Source of the DNA: Bacteroidales bacterium
GTDB taxonomy: Bacteria > Bacteroidota > Bacteroidia > Bacteroidales > VadinHA17
NCBI GenBank assembly: GCA_017882245.1
Contig: JADGPV010000073.1
Span: 1-26,637 of the forward strand
Direction: 5' to 3'
Length of the DNA stretch: 26,637 bases
Made by a program: the position numbers and the translations under genes. Shown here piece after piece: positions 26,401 to 26,637 of the stretch. Below the pieces are notes generated by a model, which was not told the origin of the DNA, searched no databases, and saw only the letters and a list, made by a program, of their open reading frames with translations. Each line of letters starts with the position of its first letter. Position 1 is the stretch's first letter.

Positions 26401-26637
26401 GGCCTTCTGGCCTGATGAAAAAGAGAGTCCCAACACCGTGGAACTGATAAAGACACGCATTGTTGACCTGGTGATCAATATCCCCAAGGATCTGTCTCCT
26501 ACGGAGCTGAACAACGACTATCAGATACGGCGAAGTGCCGTTGACTATAACATTCCGCTGATCACCAATGCCCGACTGGCATCGGCGTTTATTCATGCCT
26601 TCTGCAGCATGACGGAGAGTGAGCTGGAAATAAAGGC
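23435..26637 (+). CDS. carB: Carbamoyl-phosphate synthase large subunit (3' end missing)
   Basis: Makes carbamoyl phosphate from bicarbonate, two ATP and ammonia delivered by CarA. The frame is open from the ATG at 23435, behind a strong AGGAGG, to the last base, giving 1067 codons. Family members are about 1070-1080 residues, so only a few are missing. Both duplicated halves are present: the first starts LLLGSGALKIGEAGEFDYSG and has ATP-grasp motifs IIIRAAYALGGLGSG and VIEVNARLSRSSALASKATG; the second starts VIVLGSGAYRIGSSVEFDW, with LIRPSYVLSGAAMNVV and VIECNLRASRSFPFVSKV. The C-terminal MGS-like regulatory domain begins at about VLISSGPAKSKADLIEAA. It is divergent from argR, so it may share ArgR control; a role in the arginine pool is inferred from position. 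Confidence 0.97.
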   Translation, partial: MKEEIKKVLLLGSGALKIGEAGEFDYSGSQALKALREEGIFTVLINPNIATVQTSEKIADKIYFLPVTPNFVERVIAREKPDGILLSFGGQTALNCGTTLFRDGVFGKYGVKVLGTPVSAIMDTEDRELFVKKLDEIDIRTPHSIAVTNVADALKASEKLGFPIIIRAAYALGGLGSGFCSDTEELKTLAGRAFTFSEQIVVEESLKGWKEVEYEVVRDRFDNCITVCNMENFDPLGIHTGESIVVAPSQTLSNSEYHKLRELSIRIIRHIGIIGECNVQYALDPNSEDYRVIEVNARLSRSSALASKATGYPLAFVAAKLGLGYGLHQLKNSVTKTTTACFEPALDYIVCKIPRWDLNKFQGVAHEIGSSMKSVGEIMAIGRTFEEAIQKGLRMIGLGMHGFVSNRNLSFQGIEKELSQPTDMRIFSIAEAMEKGFDVDRIYELTRIDKWFLYKLQNIENIKKKLETYNSLENIPSGELLHAKINGFSDFQIARHVLKADNKKINEAMLSVRRYRKSKGIVPYVKQIDTLAAEYPAVTNYLYMTYSGMEHDVWYENDKRSVIVLGSGAYRIGSSVEFDWCSVNAITTIRKEGLRGVMINYNPETVSTDYDMCDRLYFDELSFERVMDIIDLETPRGVILAMGGQIPNNLAMRLHRQGVPILGTPPESIDRAEDRHKFSSMCDSLGVDQPRWQELTSFEEIDKFIDGIGFPVLIRPSYVLSGAAMNVVSNRSELVHFLELAASVSKEYPVVVSEFIEYAKEIEIDAVATAGEIVAYAISEHVEYAGVHSGDATIVFPPQKIYFETVRRIKRISRQIAKELNISGPFNIQFLARENDIKVIECNLRASRSFPFVSKVLKTNLIELATKVMLGVQWEKPHKSVFDLDYVGVKASQFSFSRLAKADPVLGVDMASTGEVGCIGDSFYEALLKAMYSVGYRMPEKAVLISSGPAKSKADLIEAARLLRGRDYKIYATRGTQQFLTNAGIEAEVAFWPDEKESPNTVELIKTRIVDLVINIPKDLSPTELNNDYQIRRSAVDYNIPLITNARLASAFIHAFCSMTESELEIK

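Noticed and set aside
23519..26596. Series of minus-strand open frames of 60-114 codons
   Set aside because: All are antisense to carB, whose plus-strand frame is open without interruption and matches the CarB family throughout.
1..26637. tRNA, rRNA, CRISPR array, insertion sequence, phage or defence genes
   Set aside because: Looked for cloverleaf-like or rRNA-like blocks, regularly spaced repeats, transposase or integrase motifs and toxin-antitoxin pairs in all gaps; none was seen.

Overview
The window looks like chromosomal DNA from a member of the Bacteroidota, probably the order Bacteroidales. Three things point there: the gene order purH-mreB-mreC-mreD-mrdA-rodA, the protein flavour (a long RodA, a TerB/ABCG fusion, a short CarA), and promoter candidates of the phylum's TAnnTTTG (-7) type. 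Strong Shine-Dalgarno sites occur at only a few genes, which also fits. Base composition looks even throughout. I see no insertion sequence, phage gene, CRISPR array, tRNA or rRNA. This is mainly housekeeping DNA with some less usual genes.

Layout. (1) 1-2109: the 3' part of lysS (cut by the window edge), a small transglutaminase-like protein, a hairpin, an eroded 8-bp tandem repeat and a bidirectional terminator. (2) 2110-4307: two divergent genes, a P-loop protein of the cyclic 2,3-diphosphoglycerate synthetase family on the minus strand and an AcpH-type ACP phosphodiesterase on the plus strand. (3) 4308-11464, minus strand: purH followed by the elongasome genes mreB, mreC, mreD, mrdA (PBP2) and rodA, spaced by a few bases or overlapping, so very likely one transcription unit coupling purine synthesis to the rod-shape wall machinery. 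(4) 11627-12874: an orphan MacB/FtsX-type ABC permease on the plus strand. (5) 12902-17656, minus strand: a lipoprotein, a large ABC transporter with a TerB-like front end, then ksgA. A strong terminator sits between the lipoprotein and the transporter.

(6) 17845-26637: an amino-acid and carbamoyl-phosphate block. A PatB/MalY-type C-S lyase is coupled to carA (1-nt gap). carA converges with and overlaps argH. argR-argG-argH form a tight minus-strand operon, and carB runs divergently from argR to the window end, probably only a few codons short of complete. carA and carB therefore flank the arg operon instead of lying side by side.

The clearest regulatory signal is in front of argR: two ArgR-box matches exactly 21 bp apart, one covering a perfect TAnnTTTG element. 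This implies ArgR represses its own operon. Carbamoyl phosphate from CarAB feeds citrulline synthesis, and ArgG and ArgH turn citrulline into arginine, so the block is metabolically coherent. I did not find a convincing wholly new system. The best leads are the arg operator/promoter, the terminator at the mouth of the ABC transporter gene, the diphosphoglycerate-synthetase-like protein and the TerB/ABCG fusion.
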